Shown here piece after piece: positions 9,204 through 18,773 of a stretch of DNA of 64,000 nt. The stretch comes from Niastella vici (GTDB taxonomy: Bacteria; Bacteroidota; Bacteroidia; Chitinophagales; Chitinophagaceae), in the NCBI RefSeq assembly GCF_002077945.1, contig NZ_LVYD01000058.1, forward strand, positions 310,001 to 374,000, given 5' to 3'. Position numbers and translations under genes: made by a program. The notes under the pieces are model-generated. The model was not told the origin of the DNA and did no database searches. It was given only the letters and a program-made list of their open reading frames with translations. The stretch's first letter is position 1. Every line of letters begins with the position of its first letter.

Positions 9204-12200
9204 ATGCAGAATATTCGTTCGCTTATACGGCGGCTTAAGGAATTGAATATCCAGGTCAGGCTGAACGGAGAAGATCTCCGGCTTTACTCAATAACAGGCC
9301 ATATAGACGAGGGGATCCTGGCAGAAGTGCGCTCTGTGAGGCCGCAACTGGTAGATTATCTGAAAAGAACTGCAGGCGCTGCTCATATCCCCCGCGTTCC
9401 GGAGCAGACTGATTATCCTTTATCTTCTGCGCAACGTCGTATGTGGATCCTTTCCCAGTCGGCTGCAGGATGTGCGGCCTACCATGTGCCCGGTATTTTC
9501 ACGTTGAAAGGACAGGTGGACATTCATGTTCTCGGGCGGGCTTTTGGCAGTCTGATCGAAAGGCATGAGATATTGCGAACAGTGTTCCGTGAAGGAGATG
9601 ACGGCGAAGTACGGCAGGTGATCCTGCCCGTGTTGTCAACTGCCTTTAGCATTTCCCGGGAAGATGTACGTAAGCTGAACGATAAAGAAAATTATGTGCG
9701 GCAGCAGATACAACAGTGGCTTGCCAGGCCTTTTGATCTTTCGCACGGGCCGTTGCTGCGGGCTTGTATCTACCATATGGAAGATGACGAATGGTTGCTT
9801 TGCTGTTCTATGCATCACATTGTCACAGACGGATGGTCCAAAGGGATCATGATAAAAGAGGTGCTGCAATTGTATCATGCCGGCATGAACGGGATAGAGC
9901 CTTCTTTGCCTTTACTGCCCATTCAGTATAAGGATTATGCAAACTGGCAGCATAGACTGTTGGAAGAGGGAACGGCTGCGGCCAACCGGAAATACTGGAT
10001 TGACCGCCTGTCTGATGGGGTTCCGGTGATCGAATTGCCCGCAGACCAGGTGCGTCCTGCCGTGAAAACCTACAACGGCGGAATGATCCGCAAGATACTG
10101 GGGACTTCAGGAACAGCTACGCTGGTGCGGCTATGCGGGGAAGAAAGGGCGACGCTGTTCATGGGTTTACTGTCCGTTGTACATTTGTTGTTATACCGTT
10201 GTACGGGGCAGCAGGATCTTGTGGTCGGAACTCCGGTAGCGGGCCGCGACCACACTGACCTGGAATCACAGATCGGATTTTATGTGAATACCCTGGCGTT
10301 ACGTAACCAATGCAACGGCACAGATACCTTCAGGGCCTTGCTGAAAAAGGTGCAATTGAACACGCTCGAGGCATATGCACATCAGCGTTACCCTTTCGAC
10401 CGGCTGGTAGATGATCTTTCGCTGAGACGCGATGCAAGCCGTAATCCATTGTTCGATGTGATGGTCATTCTACAGAACTATGAAGAATTTAAGGACAAGG
10501 CGCTATCTGATGCCCTTCCTTTCAACGTGCAGGAATATGAAAGCGGTGAACATGTTGTCAGCAAGTTTGACCTCACCTTTATCTTTCGGGAGAAGGATGG
10601 ACAAATATGCCTGAACCTGGAATACAACAGCGATATTTTCTCGCGTGAGGCAGCCGATCGCCTGTTGAACCATTTTCTCGCCCTGTTTGGCGCTATTACC
10701 GATGAACCTGAAAAGGCAGTAGGCTTGCACAATATATTGAATGACGATCAGCAGCAATGGATCCTGGCGGCCGCGCATTCAGAGATACCTGAGCGCAGGA
10801 AGCATAAAACGATCATAGAATTGTTCGAAGAGCAGGCAGCCCGGTCGCCCGATGCGATCGCCGTAAGTTTTCTGGGTCGCACACTAAACTACAGGGAATT
10901 GAATGAGAAAGCGAACAGGCTGGGCGACTACCTGCGTAAGAACTATCAGGTGAAGGCTGAAGACATTGTAGGCATTTGCCTTGAACGCAGTGAATGGATG
11001 ATCGTTGCGATCCTTGGTGTGCTGAAATCAGGAGGAGCCTATCTTCCTATCGATGTCGAATATCCTGAGGACCGCATCGGGTACATGTTATCCGACAGCG
11101 GTTGCAGCATCCTTCTCGATGAAAAGGAAATGGAAAAATTTAAAAAAGCGGAAGATGAGTATGAAAAGAATGATCTGCCGCCTGTAAATATACCCGCTCA
11201 TTTGGCTTATATCATTTATACTTCGGGCACCACGGGTAATCCCAAAGGAAGCCAGTTAGAGCACCGCAACGTAGTTAGTCTGCTTGTTAACGGCGAGCCC
11301 TTATTCTCTTTTTCTGAAGAGGATGTGTGGACAATGTTCCATACCTATTGTTTCGATGTGTCTGTATGGGAGATGTACGGGGCATTGTTATATGGAGGCA
11401 GGCTGGTCATTGTTCCTTCTGCAACAGCAAAAGATCCAAAAGCATACCGCGAATTGATCCGCAAAGAAGGTGCGACGATATTGAACCAGACCCCTTCATC
11501 TTTTTACAGACTTATAGATGAGGACCTTGAACACTCCGACGTATTGTCTTCACTACGGTATATCATGCTCGCCGGGGAGGCTTTACACCCGGCCAGGCTA
11601 CAGCGTTGGTGGGAAAAGAACCCATCGCCGAAGCTTATCAATATGTATGGCATCACGGAAACCACTGTTTTTGCGACGTATAAGACAGTGGGAGAAAAAG
11701 AGATAATCGCCAACAGCAGCAGCATTGGCTATCCAATGCCCTCATTCAGTTGTTATGTGCTCGATGAATGGATGGGGTTAGCACCTGTGGGTGTTGCGGG
11801 TGAGCTGTACATTGGGGGCGCCGGCGTAGGCCGGGGATATCTTAACAAAGAAGCGCTTACCCGGCAGCGTTTTATAGAAGACCCTTTTGCACCCGGCAGC
11901 GGCGGTCGCCTGTATCGTTCTGGCGATAAAGTAAAGCTGCTGGCATCGGGCGAGGTGGAATACCTGGGCCGAATAGACGAGCAGGTAAAGATCCGCGGAC
12001 ACCGGGTAGAACCTGGAGAGATCGAAAATGCGCTGATGCGGCATCCTGCTGTGTCTGCAGCTGCGGTACTGACGGTTCAGGATTCCGCCGGGGAGAATGA
12101 ACTGGTGGCCTATATGGTAATCGATCAGCAGGCAGATGCACCTGATTTAACTGCAACACAGCTATCGGCATATATAAACGAAAGCCTTCCCACCTTTATG

Positions 12201-12611
12201 GTACCGGCCAGGTATATAAAAGTGGATGAACTTCCCCTCACATTGAACGGTAAAACAGATAAGCGAAAGCTCCTCAGGTTGAATGGGCAACCGGTCGGGA
12301 CGGGTATTGCCTATGAGGCTCCCCGAAATGAAATAGAACGTCGGTTGGCAGCTGTGTGGCAAAGCGTGTTGGGACTGGAGAAATTGGGGGTCAGGGATAA
12401 TTTTTTCGATCTCGGTGGAAATTCAATGAAGATCATCGAGGCGGCAAGATTAGCGAGCACTGCCCTCCGTCGGCAGATAGACGTAACCCTGGTGTTCCAG
12501 TATCCTACTATTTTGTCGTTGGCCGGCCACCTGGCAGGAACGACGGACCGGCCGGCCGTGGATGACCTTGACAGGGAGGCATTGCTGGCTGATCTGGCCA
12601 AATTTAGTTAA
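9204..12611 (+). CDS. NRPS module C-A-T, substrate unassigned
   Basis: This 1135-residue module has a TubC_N-like N-terminal docking domain (about 1-55), a C domain with HHIVTDG near 206, an A domain (YTSGTTG near 675, NGK near 1018) and a T domain with GGNSMK near 1073. Specificity residues read D-V-W-N-M-A-M-V-F-K. This resembles the second A domain of the first NRPS (DVWNVAMVHK) and shares six positions with the Thr code, but I cannot assign a substrate. Unlike its neighbours, the C-terminus ends in an acidic alpha-helical segment (LDREALLADLAKFS) rather than a beta-branched tail, and the next protein begins directly with a KS instead of a TubC_N domain. The gene starts 9 bp after the hydroxylase. 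This protein should donate the growing peptide to the KS. Confidence 0.95.
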   Translation: MQNIRSLIRRLKELNIQVRLNGEDLRLYSITGHIDEGILAEVRSVRPQLVDYLKRTAGAAHIPRVPEQTDYPLSSAQRRMWILSQSAAGCAAYHVPGIFTLKGQVDIHVLGRAFGSLIERHEILRTVFREGDDGEVRQVILPVLSTAFSISREDVRKLNDKENYVRQQIQQWLARPFDLSHGPLLRACIYHMEDDEWLLCCSMHHIVTDGWSKGIMIKEVLQLYHAGMNGIEPSLPLLPIQYKDYANWQHRLLEEGTAAANRKYWIDRLSDGVPVIELPADQVRPAVKTYNGGMIRKILGTSGTATLVRLCGEERATLFMGLLSVVHLLLYRCTGQQDLVVGTPVAGRDHTDLESQIGFYVNTLALRNQCNGTDTFRALLKKVQLNTLEAYAHQRYPFDRLVDDLSLRRDASRNPLFDVMVILQNYEEFKDKALSDALPFNVQEYESGEHVVSKFDLTFIFREKDGQICLNLEYNSDIFSREAADRLLNHFLALFGAITDEPEKAVGLHNILNDDQQQWILAAAHSEIPERRKHKTIIELFEEQAARSPDAIAVSFLGRTLNYRELNEKANRLGDYLRKNYQVKAEDIVGICLERSEWMIVAILGVLKSGGAYLPIDVEYPEDRIGYMLSDSGCSILLDEKEMEKFKKAEDEYEKNDLPPVNIPAHLAYIIYTSGTTGNPKGSQLEHRNVVSLLVNGEPLFSFSEEDVWTMFHTYCFDVSVWEMYGALLYGGRLVIVPSATAKDPKAYRELIRKEGATILNQTPSSFYRLIDEDLEHSDVLSSLRYIMLAGEALHPARLQRWWEKNPSPKLINMYGITETTVFATYKTVGEKEIIANSSSIGYPMPSFSCYVLDEWMGLAPVGVAGELYIGGAGVGRGYLNKEALTRQRFIEDPFAPGSGGRLYRSGDKVKLLASGEVEYLGRIDEQVKIRGHRVEPGEIENALMRHPAVSAAAVLTVQDSAGENELVAYMVIDQQADAPDLTATQLSAYINESLPTFMVPARYIKVDELPLTLNGKTDKRKLLRLNGQPVGTGIAYEAPRNEIERRLAAVWQSVLGLEKLGVRDNFFDLGGNSMKIIEAARLASTALRRQIDVTLVFQYPTILSLAGHLAGTTDRPAVDDLDREALLADLAKFS

Positions 12612-12647
12612 GCCTGTATTTTTTTAATTGAAAAAACTAAGGATAAT

Positions 12648-15278
12648 ATGTCACCGGATAATGGATATAATGGATTGGAAATTGCCATCATCGGCTTGTC
12701 AGGTCGGTTCCCGCAAAGCAACGATTACCGAGAGTACTGGCAGCACCTGAAGGAAGGAAAAGAACTGATCACACACTATTCGGATAAAGAACTCATACTG
12801 TCGGGTGTGCCCGAAGCGCATCTGCAGGATGTGGCGTATGTAAAAAGTATGGGCAGCGTGGGCGGAAAAGAATATTTTGATAACCGTTTTTTCGGCTACA
12901 CGGCGGAGGAAGCTTCGTTGATGGACCCGCAGATCAGGGTTTTTCATGAACATTGCTGGAAGGCATTGGAAGATGCCGGATATGCAGGTATGACACAGCA
13001 TAGAAAGATTGGATTGTTTGCCGGGGCTTCGGGTAGTGATCTCTGGAAGATGAATGTGTATCAACAGATGGAAAATGCAACCATCGACCCGTTGTACCTG
13101 GGCATGCTTGCGTCGGCTAATTACCTGTGTACATTGGTGTCTTATAAATTGAATCTGTGCGGGCCAGTGTTCTTTGTGGACACGGCTTGTTCAACGTCGC
13201 TGGTCGCGATTGATACAGCATGCAGAAGCCTGTTGACCCGGGAATGTAATATGGCGCTGGCAGGTGGCGTGTCGTTGAAAAGCGCCAGGCGAAAAGGATA
13301 TTTTTATAAGGAGGGTATGATCCGGTCGAACGATGGGCACTGCAGGAGTTTTGATGCGGCAGCAAGCGGCACTGTGTCTGGTGAAGGCGTAGGAGTGATT
13401 GTATTGAAGAGACTGGCCGATGCCATTAAGGACAGAGATCATATCTATGGTGTAATAAGATCCTCTTTTGTAAACAATGATGGCCGGCAGAGGGTTGGTT
13501 TTACGGCTCCCAGTGTGGAAGGGCAGGCTGAATGTATTCTCGGGGCCATAAAGCTGGCGGGCATCCGTTCGGAAGAGATCAGCTTCGTAGAAGCCCATGG
13601 AACGGCTACGAGGTTGGGCGACCCTGTTGAAATTGCCGCGTTGAACAAGGCATTCAGCGGAGGAACGCAACCCTGTGCCATTGGTTCCGTAAAAACGAAC
13701 ATCGGTCACCTTGATGCCGCCGCCGGTGTCGCTGGCCTTATCAAGGCTGTGCTGAGCCTGAAACATAGACAGTTGCCGGCCAGTCTTCATTTCCGGCAAG
13801 CCAACCCCGAAATCAATTTTGCAGGAGGACCATTTTATGTCAATACATCATTGCTTGAATTACAACCACACGCAGAACGTCCACTTAGGGCAGGCGTGAG
13901 CTCCTTTGGCATGGGTGGTACCAATGCACACCTCATACTTGAAGAAGCACCACAGGCAGGTGCGGCGAGCCTCTCCACAGCCATGAACACCGGTCGGCCA
14001 TACCAGTTATTGCCTTTATCGGCGAAGACAAAAAGTTCGCTGCTGAACTATGTAAAAGATCTGAATAGATTTCTGCAAAAAGAACCACCGGCCAGTCTGG
14101 CTGATATGGCCTTCACCTTTCAAACCGGAAGGGAGCATTTCCGGCACCGGGCCTTTTTTGTGTGCAGAAATAATGATGACCTGATTAACACGCTAAAGAA
14201 TGGAGAAGAGGATTTACCGGTCTATGAATTAAATGAATCAGACCCCGGTGTGAGCTTACTATTGCCAGATCGGAATTATCTGTACGCAAATATTTGCAAA
14301 GAGTTATACCTGTATGAACGTCCGTTCAGAGAGGTAATGGAAGAAGGATTTACCATGATCGAGCGCATAACAGGCGAAGATTTCAGGACTATTCTTTACC
14401 CGGATATGCCAACAGGCGATACCGGTAACGCCGATGCCCGTCTCGGTGAAATGAAATATGCAGGGCCGCTGTTATTACTGACCAGCTATTCAATGGTGCG
14501 CACCTTATTGGCATTGGGAATAAAACCTTCCCATATTTCCACCGGCGGTGTAGGAGAATTGGTAACGGCCTGCGTTGAAGGGAGATATAGTTTTCAGGCG
14601 GCCATGGAAAAGGTCATAACGGAAGGAATCCCGGTTGCCACCGGAACACAAGATGGTCCGGAGGCGCCTTCCATAACTGTTGCCGAACAAACGCTGCAAC
14701 TCATTCCAACAGAAATGCAGCAACGGGAAGAATATTTCACTGAATGTATAGGTAAATTATGGGCCCTTGGCGTGAACGTCGACTGGATGGAATACGCCCG
14801 GCATGAGACGGGCCGAAGGGTATCCCTGCCCACTTATTCCTTCGAAAAAATTGAGTTTCCCGCAGAAACAGATATTTCATTAAACGAGCCGTTGCCGGCT
14901 TCAGCAAACCCACAAACATCTGCATCCGCTGCAAACGAAAGCGGGAAACTGCCGCATTCCGGCATGGGCCATTTAGACAGGGGCAAGCTCTCAACTCCGT
15001 ATGCGCCGGCTGTAACCGACACTGAAAAACAATTGGTGGCCATAGCGGAACAAATACTTGGTATTACGCCCATTGGGCTGAACGATAATTTCTTCGAGAT
15101 AGGCGGCACTTCGCTGAAAGGGATGTCTTTTATTCGTAGGTCCGAGCGGCAGTTCGGCAAGGGGCTGGCGCTGCAGGAATTCTTTTTCAATCCCACCATC
15201 CGGGCGGTAGCAGAAAGGATCGATAGGGCGGCCTGGTTCAATTCGGACCTGGAAACTACCAATGAAATCATTATTTAA
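12648..15278 (+). CDS. PKS protein: KS, degenerate AT remnant, ACP
   Basis: This is an 876-residue type I PKS protein. The KS spans about 8-435 with an intact Cys-His-His triad: C181 in DTACSTSL, H317 in EAHGTAT and H354 in NIGHLD. It is followed by the usual linker and then an AT-like segment. The normal GQGSQ start of the AT is unrecognisable (VSLLLPDRNY), and the catalytic GHSxGE has become TGGVGE at 632-637, replacing the nucleophilic serine with glycine (G634). Most of the rest of the AT is missing before the post-AT linker (LPTYSFEKI). The ACP has GGTSLK with S822. No KR, DH, ER or MT is present. The module cannot load its own extender and must be served in trans; the aminomalonyl-ACP genes at 26216-30073 are candidates. 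The tail TTNEIII probably docks to the next NRPS. Confidence 0.94.
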   Translation: MSPDNGYNGLEIAIIGLSGRFPQSNDYREYWQHLKEGKELITHYSDKELILSGVPEAHLQDVAYVKSMGSVGGKEYFDNRFFGYTAEEASLMDPQIRVFHEHCWKALEDAGYAGMTQHRKIGLFAGASGSDLWKMNVYQQMENATIDPLYLGMLASANYLCTLVSYKLNLCGPVFFVDTACSTSLVAIDTACRSLLTRECNMALAGGVSLKSARRKGYFYKEGMIRSNDGHCRSFDAAASGTVSGEGVGVIVLKRLADAIKDRDHIYGVIRSSFVNNDGRQRVGFTAPSVEGQAECILGAIKLAGIRSEEISFVEAHGTATRLGDPVEIAALNKAFSGGTQPCAIGSVKTNIGHLDAAAGVAGLIKAVLSLKHRQLPASLHFRQANPEINFAGGPFYVNTSLLELQPHAERPLRAGVSSFGMGGTNAHLILEEAPQAGAASLSTAMNTGRPYQLLPLSAKTKSSLLNYVKDLNRFLQKEPPASLADMAFTFQTGREHFRHRAFFVCRNNDDLINTLKNGEEDLPVYELNESDPGVSLLLPDRNYLYANICKELYLYERPFREVMEEGFTMIERITGEDFRTILYPDMPTGDTGNADARLGEMKYAGPLLLLTSYSMVRTLLALGIKPSHISTGGVGELVTACVEGRYSFQAAMEKVITEGIPVATGTQDGPEAPSITVAEQTLQLIPTEMQQREEYFTECIGKLWALGVNVDWMEYARHETGRRVSLPTYSFEKIEFPAETDISLNEPLPASANPQTSASAANESGKLPHSGMGHLDRGKLSTPYAPAVTDTEKQLVAIAEQILGITPIGLNDNFFEIGGTSLKGMSFIRRSERQFGKGLALQEFFFNPTIRAVAERIDRAAWFNSDLETTNEIII

Positions 15279-15306
15279 GATCATTACTAACGTATAAAAT
15301 CAACGT

Positions 15307-18300
15307 ATGGAGCAGCTGTTGAAAAAATTAAAGACACAGGGAATTAAAATTTCTGTCCAGGACGGCAATTTGAAAATTAAATTCATTGGAGATAAGCTTC
15401 CTGACGACATAATGCAGGAGATAAAGGATAACAAGCCTGCTCTTATCGAATACCTGAAGAACATACAACGCCATTCCGGTACGATTCCTTCTTTGACCGC
15501 ACAGCCAGACTATGCCCTGTCATCTTCTCAACGCCGGCTTTGGATAGTAAGCCGGCTGGTGGAAAGCAATGCTGCCTATAACATGCATGGGGCGATGGTA
15601 TTCAAGGGACGTCTCGACGTGGGCGCTCTGGAAAATGCATTTCGTCTGCTGATTGAAAGACATGAGATATTGCGCACTGTCTTCCGGGAAAATGCAGCGG
15701 GAGAGGTACGCCAGATAATTTTACCGGCGGCTATGGCAGGCTTTAAGCTGTTCATAGAGGACGCCACGTTACAGCAGGATAAAACACAATATGTCAGGGA
15801 TAAGGTTGATATGGATCTTGCCCGGCCCTTTGATCTGTCAGCCGGACCTTTATTAAGAGTCACCATCTTCCGGATGGCAAATGATGAGCATGTTTGTTGC
15901 TGTACGCTGCATCATATTATTTGCGATGGCTGGTCAATGGAATTGCTGTTCAGGGAGATGCTGGTCTTTTATCGTGCGGCAGCTGCCGGGGAGAAGGCAG
16001 CGCTGGCTCCCTTACGCATTCAATACAAGGACTATGCAGCCTGGCAGCAGGAGCAGATGGAAGAAAATATACTGGCCGACCACCGGAAATACTGGATCGA
16101 TCTTTTTTCAGATAGCGTGCCGGTGTTGCAACTGGGCGATAAACCACGTCCCCAGGTGAAAACATATAATGGCATGACGAGCCGGCATTCGCTGAACCCG
16201 GAGAAGGTAGCCCAATTCGGCAGCCTGTGCCAGGAAGAAGGGAGTACATTATTCATGGGATTAGTTGCCATCGTTAATGTATTGCTTCACCGGTATACTA
16301 ACCAAACAGACATTACCACCGGCAGCTCTATTGCTGGCCGGGAAGATACGGAGCTGGAAGAGCAGATTGGGTATTATGCAAATGTGCTTCCTTTGCGCAA
16401 CCGGTTTCGCCAAACCGACAGTTTCAGGGAACTGCTGTCCATTGTGAAAGAGGCTACGCTAAAAGCATATACACATCAGCGATATCCTTTCGATCAACTG
16501 GTCGATGAACTGGGGTTGCAACGTGATCCCGGCCGGAACCCTTTGTTCGATGTAATGATCGATTACACGGAGCCCGGAAATGATGCATGGGAAAAGAGCA
16601 TTGAAGGATTGGAAATACGTCCTTATACGAATATGACCAAGACGATCAGCAAATTCGATCTCACTTTTTCTTTTACGGGAGACAGTGATGGGTTGGTGCT
16701 TGCGGTGGAATACAACACGGATCTGTTCGGGACGGCAATGATCAAACAACTGTGCGGGCATTTCGACAATTTGTTTGCCGCCGTGGTTCAGGACCCTGCC
16801 ATGCCTGTTAACCGGCTGAAGATGTTGACTACCGGAGATATTGATACGCTTTTGTATACTTTCAACCGGGTGCCGGGAGAATTGGCGTCCAGAGAAGTGC
16901 AGGCATATACCCCGGTGATAGCCCTGTTCGAAAGTCAGGCCATGCGCACACCTGACCGTACTGCCATAGTATACCAGGAGGAAACGCTAACCTACAGGGA
17001 GCTAAACGATAGGGTCAGCAGGCTGGCAGCTTATCTGCAACGGAATTTTTCTATACAGCCAGGCAATCGCATTGGTGTAATGGCCGACCGGTGTTCAAAT
17101 ACCATCATTGCATTGTTGGCGATCCTGAAGTCGGGTTGCGCTTATGTGCCAATAGACCCTGACTATCCGCAGTCACGAAAGCGTTATATCATGAAGGATG
17201 CCCGGCTTGACCTGCTGATCACCGAGTCGGATCATCTTTGGGACCTGGACTATTTCGACGGAGTTGCATTTGCCATAGACAAGGAACCCTGGCTTGCAGA
17301 GGATGCTGCTTCCATCCAGGATAGGCTGATCGCGGGTGATGCTGCTGCGTATCTTATTTACACTTCCGGATCAACGGGTGATCCAAAGGGCTGCAGTATC
17401 AGCAATCACAGTTTTTCAAATTATATTCAATGGGCGAATGGCTATTATTTCGGGGCGGAGATGGTCCCTGATTTCGGTCTTTTCACCTCGCTTTCTTTCG
17501 ATCTAACGATCACCAGCATCTTTTGTACACTCACCAGCGGAGGCAGGCTCGGTATTTTCCCTCAACGGGAGGCGATCGTCGATATATTGCGCCAGTATGT
17601 TGAAGGCGCTTTTTCTGCCAACTGTATAAAACTTACGCCGTCGCATATTGACCTGCTGAGTAAGTTGAGTCTAACGGCTTCTTCCATTAAATGCGCCATT
17701 GTGGGTGGAGAGGAGATGACAGCCAGGCATGTCGCTGCGCTTAAAAAGCTGAATCCGTCGATGAAGATCTACAACGAATATGGGCCAACGGAAACAACAG
17801 TGGGGTGTATGGTAATGCCATTAGAAGAAGGTCAGCGCATCCTTATAGGAAAGCCTATTGACAACATGAGAATTTACATTTTTGGAAATGAACGCCGTCT
17901 GGAGCCTGCGGGCGTTGCGGGGGAGATCTGTGTAGGCGGCGCGGGTGTTGGTATGGGTTACCTGAATCAATCCCGGCTTACAGAAGAAAAATTCATCGAA
18001 GACCCTTATCGTACCGGCGAGCGTATATACCGTACCGGTGATTTAGGCCGGTGGCTGCCAGATGGAGATCTGGAATTCCTGGGCCGCAAAGATGATCAGG
18101 TAAAGATCAGGGGCTACCGCATTGAGCCGGGCGAAATCGAAGCGGCACTGTGCAGGCACCGTGAGGTGGAGTTGGCCGTGGTGGCAGCGGAGACGGATGA
18201 AAGCGGCGATCTGCAGCTGGTAGCATATGTTGCGGGCGACATGGAACTGGATGCATCAATGCTGGTGGAGCATTTAAACGGGTTGTTACCTGCTTATATG

Positions 18301-18741
18301 ATCCCCATGCGTTTTGTGCAGGTACAGGATTTCCCGATTTCGCCCAATGGGAAAGTCGACAGAAAACAGCTACGCCATGCAGCCGGCCGGTCACTGGACA
18401 GGGAAGTGGTGTATGAAGCCCCCCGGAACCCGACAGAGGAACAGCTTGCCGCTATCTGGAAGCAGGTACTTGGGCGGGAAATGGTAGGTATCCGCGATAA
18501 TTTCTTCGAGATCGGCGGCAATTCCCTCAAGGCTGCCAGGTTGATGGAACTGATCAACCGGGCCTTTCCGATGAATATCTCGTTGCCTATGTTATTTAAA
18601 TATCCCAACATATATTCTCTGGCCGAATATATAGTGACAGCAGGGGAGGCGGAAGTCGCCCAACCGTCGGAAAACGAGCTGTCGGAATCAACAGCGATCA
18701 TAGACAGAACTTTACATTTACTACAAGACAACGGTGGTTAA
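15307..18741 (+). CDS. NRPS module C-A-T, predicted Asn
   Basis: This 1144-residue module consists of a TubC_N-like docking domain (about 1-55), a C domain with HHIICDG near 201, an A domain (YTSGSTG near 685, NGK near 1017) and a T domain with GGNSLK near 1071. Specificity residues read D-L-T-K-I-G-E-V-G-K, one residue from the Asn code DLTKLGEVGK, so asparagine is predicted. The C domain would accept the alpha-amino-beta-keto intermediate from the KS-ACP protein. It is the last assembly-line gene in this operon, yet its C-terminus contains no thioesterase, reductase or terminal condensation domain. Release therefore depends on a separate enzyme or on further modules outside the window. An ABC exporter starts 32 bp downstream. 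Confidence 0.95.
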   Translation: MEQLLKKLKTQGIKISVQDGNLKIKFIGDKLPDDIMQEIKDNKPALIEYLKNIQRHSGTIPSLTAQPDYALSSSQRRLWIVSRLVESNAAYNMHGAMVFKGRLDVGALENAFRLLIERHEILRTVFRENAAGEVRQIILPAAMAGFKLFIEDATLQQDKTQYVRDKVDMDLARPFDLSAGPLLRVTIFRMANDEHVCCCTLHHIICDGWSMELLFREMLVFYRAAAAGEKAALAPLRIQYKDYAAWQQEQMEENILADHRKYWIDLFSDSVPVLQLGDKPRPQVKTYNGMTSRHSLNPEKVAQFGSLCQEEGSTLFMGLVAIVNVLLHRYTNQTDITTGSSIAGREDTELEEQIGYYANVLPLRNRFRQTDSFRELLSIVKEATLKAYTHQRYPFDQLVDELGLQRDPGRNPLFDVMIDYTEPGNDAWEKSIEGLEIRPYTNMTKTISKFDLTFSFTGDSDGLVLAVEYNTDLFGTAMIKQLCGHFDNLFAAVVQDPAMPVNRLKMLTTGDIDTLLYTFNRVPGELASREVQAYTPVIALFESQAMRTPDRTAIVYQEETLTYRELNDRVSRLAAYLQRNFSIQPGNRIGVMADRCSNTIIALLAILKSGCAYVPIDPDYPQSRKRYIMKDARLDLLITESDHLWDLDYFDGVAFAIDKEPWLAEDAASIQDRLIAGDAAAYLIYTSGSTGDPKGCSISNHSFSNYIQWANGYYFGAEMVPDFGLFTSLSFDLTITSIFCTLTSGGRLGIFPQREAIVDILRQYVEGAFSANCIKLTPSHIDLLSKLSLTASSIKCAIVGGEEMTARHVAALKKLNPSMKIYNEYGPTETTVGCMVMPLEEGQRILIGKPIDNMRIYIFGNERRLEPAGVAGEICVGGAGVGMGYLNQSRLTEEKFIEDPYRTGERIYRTGDLGRWLPDGDLEFLGRKDDQVKIRGYRIEPGEIEAALCRHREVELAVVAAETDESGDLQLVAYVAGDMELDASMLVEHLNGLLPAYMIPMRFVQVQDFPISPNGKVDRKQLRHAAGRSLDREVVYEAPRNPTEEQLAAIWKQVLGREMVGIRDNFFEIGGNSLKAARLMELINRAFPMNISLPMLFKYPNIYSLAEYIVTAGEAEVAQPSENELSESTAIIDRTLHLLQDNGG

Positions 18742-18773
18742 AATTACTTTAAGAAGTTGTATCTTTCAGGCAT

